Source: JANWLD01 sp036276695
Lineage (GTDB): Bacteria; Patescibacteriota; Saccharimonadia; Saccharimonadales; 2-12-FULL-41-12
DNA length: 21,259 bases
Assembly (NCBI GenBank): GCA_036276695.1
Contig: DASUOI010000007.1
Coordinates: forward strand, 1 to 21,259
Direction: 5' to 3'
Shown here: piece after piece, positions 20,214-21,259 of the stretch
Layout of the letters: each line of letters opens with the position of its first letter
Numbering within the stretch: position 1 is the first letter of the stretch
The notes under the pieces: generated by a model
What the model was told of the DNA's origin: nothing
What the model saw: the letters and a program-made list of their open reading frames with translations, nothing else
The model's database searches: none
Translations under genes and position numbers: made by a program

Positions 20214-21259
20214 ATGAATCGTAGACGTTTTCTTGCGCGGGCTAATAAGCGCATCTCTCTCGGTAGCGCGGCGACATTGTTAGTTGCCAGTGCGATGCTG
20301 GGGCAGATACTTGGTTTTTTGCGGGTCAAGCTTATTAACGCTAACTTTCCGCATTTAGGACCTGAAAGCACCGATGCATTTTTCGCCGCATTTAAAATCC
20401 CGGACTTTTTCTATTTTACTTTGGCTGCCGGCGCCCTCGGCGTGGCATTCATGCCGTTCTTGGCCGATAAGCTGGCAAAAGGAGATAGACGGGGAGCATT
20501 TGAAATAAGCAACAGCCTGCTTAATCTTCTTGCAATCATCATGGCGTTTGTAGGTGTGATAATTTTGGTTTTTGCGGAGCCGTTGATTAAGTTCGTCGTT
20601 GCTCCTACCATGACGCCAGAACAGCTTGATAACGCGACCACGATAATGCGCCTGATAGCTTTTAACCCGCTCTTGTTCACGATATCAGCGATCTTTATAA
20701 GCGTCCAACAGAGCTTAGGCCGGTTTTTCTTTTATGCTCTGACTACGCCTATTTATAATTTGGCGATAATTATCTCGGCATTGGTTTTCAGTGTTTCCGG
20801 AAGCAATCAAGGAGGGCCTTGGGACTTGGGACTTGTCGGCCTCGGAGTGGGTGCTTTAGCCGGCGCGCTTTTGCAGCTTTTAATCTCAATAATAGGCTTC
20901 ATAGGCATGAAGTATAAGTACCAGGTAAAAATAAATTGGAGGAATAATGATTTCCGGCAGATGCTTAAACAACTTCCACCAAGATCGCTAGACCAAGGGG
21001 TAGATTCCCTCAATAGTATAGTAGAGACTAACCTGGCCCGACGGCTCGGCGAAGGCAAACTGACTTTTTATGAAAATGCATATATTCTGCACACAGCCCC
21101 GACATTATTGATAGGTACGACCATTTCTACTGCGGCTTTTCCCCGGCTGAACGACAGGCTGGCCCAGGGACGCAGTGACCTCTTCAGAAAAGATTTCCTA
21201 AAAATTTTAAGAATTATTATATGGATTACCGTACCAGTAACGGTAGTCGCATATTTTGC
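20214..21259 (+). CDS. murJ: Lipid II flippase MurJ (MviN), N-terminal part
   Basis: 348 codons are visible from ATG 20214; the gene runs off the window. Polytopic inner-membrane protein of the MOP superfamily that flips lipid II for peptidoglycan synthesis. The N-terminus has SAMLGQILGFLRVKLINANF, then DAFFAAFKIPDFFYFTLAAG and ALGVAFMPFLADKLAKGDRRGA, which are strong MurJ signatures, followed by repeated hydrophobic helices. The central segment DQGVDSLNSIVETNLARRL then ENAYILHTAPTLLIGTTIST, with AAFPRLNDRLAQG, corresponds to helices 7-8. No Shine-Dalgarno; a -10 box eight bases upstream suggests a leaderless mRNA or coupling to upstream ftsH transcripts. No terminator separates it from ftsH. 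Confidence 0.92.
   Translation, partial: MNRRRFLARANKRISLGSAATLLVASAMLGQILGFLRVKLINANFPHLGPESTDAFFAAFKIPDFFYFTLAAGALGVAFMPFLADKLAKGDRRGAFEISNSLLNLLAIIMAFVGVIILVFAEPLIKFVVAPTMTPEQLDNATTIMRLIAFNPLLFTISAIFISVQQSLGRFFFYALTTPIYNLAIIISALVFSVSGSNQGGPWDLGLVGLGVGALAGALLQLLISIIGFIGMKYKYQVKINWRNNDFRQMLKQLPPRSLDQGVDSLNSIVETNLARRLGEGKLTFYENAYILHTAPTLLIGTTISTAAFPRLNDRLAQGRSDLFRKDFLKILRIIIWITVPVTVVAYF

Overview
The window looks like a chromosomal segment of a small-genome bacterium of the Patescibacteria (CPR), probably Saccharibacteria-like. This is an inference from gene content: a short-form TilS, a fused phosphoketolase, an RRM protein, a prepilin-like N-terminus on a secreted protein, and many compact orphan genes. 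No rRNA or other clade marker is present. Stops are TAA, TAG and TGA, so the standard bacterial code fits. Coding is dense on both strands.

Layout. 1-2046: a partial PGPGW membrane protein (-), a membrane-anchored secreted-repeat protein (-) and an orphan gene (+). 2047-2400: a hairpin cluster and the initiator tRNA (-). 2512-4067: an orphan and a fold-type II PLP enzyme, convergent and overlapping. 4199-7870: five orphan genes on +; three of the transcription units start with the same 37-bp element, and a possible structured RNA precedes the last. 7874-9304: a DHA2-type MFS exporter (-) with a palindromic leader. 9374-10034: an orphan and an RRM protein (-). 10035-12400: largely non-coding, with an alpha/beta-hydrolase-like gene (-), a 39-aa gene with a strong terminator (+), a possible 25-aa ORF, tRNA-Met (-), and two diverged copies of a structured element whose stems covary. 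12400-17201: operon of xfp (fused to a CoA-binding domain), acsA and a small membrane protein (-). 17319-21259: tilS, ftsH and the start of murJ (+).

Function. The xfp-acsA operon joins sugar-phosphate cleavage to C2 activation: phosphoketolase makes acetyl phosphate, AcsA makes acetyl-CoA from acetate, and the fused domain may bind CoA or acyl-CoA. tilS, ftsH and murJ are housekeeping genes (AUA decoding, membrane proteolysis, lipid II flipping). The orphan block under the shared 37-bp element behaves like a small lineage-specific regulon of unknown role.

Expression style. Several genes lack a Shine-Dalgarno sequence and have a -10 box 6-13 nt before the start codon, which implies leaderless or nearly leaderless mRNAs. 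Others have clear AGGAG-type sites. The best candidates for something undescribed are the covarying intergenic element (about 10250-10390 and 12188-12326), the 37-bp regulon, and the phosphoketolase/CoA-binding fusion.
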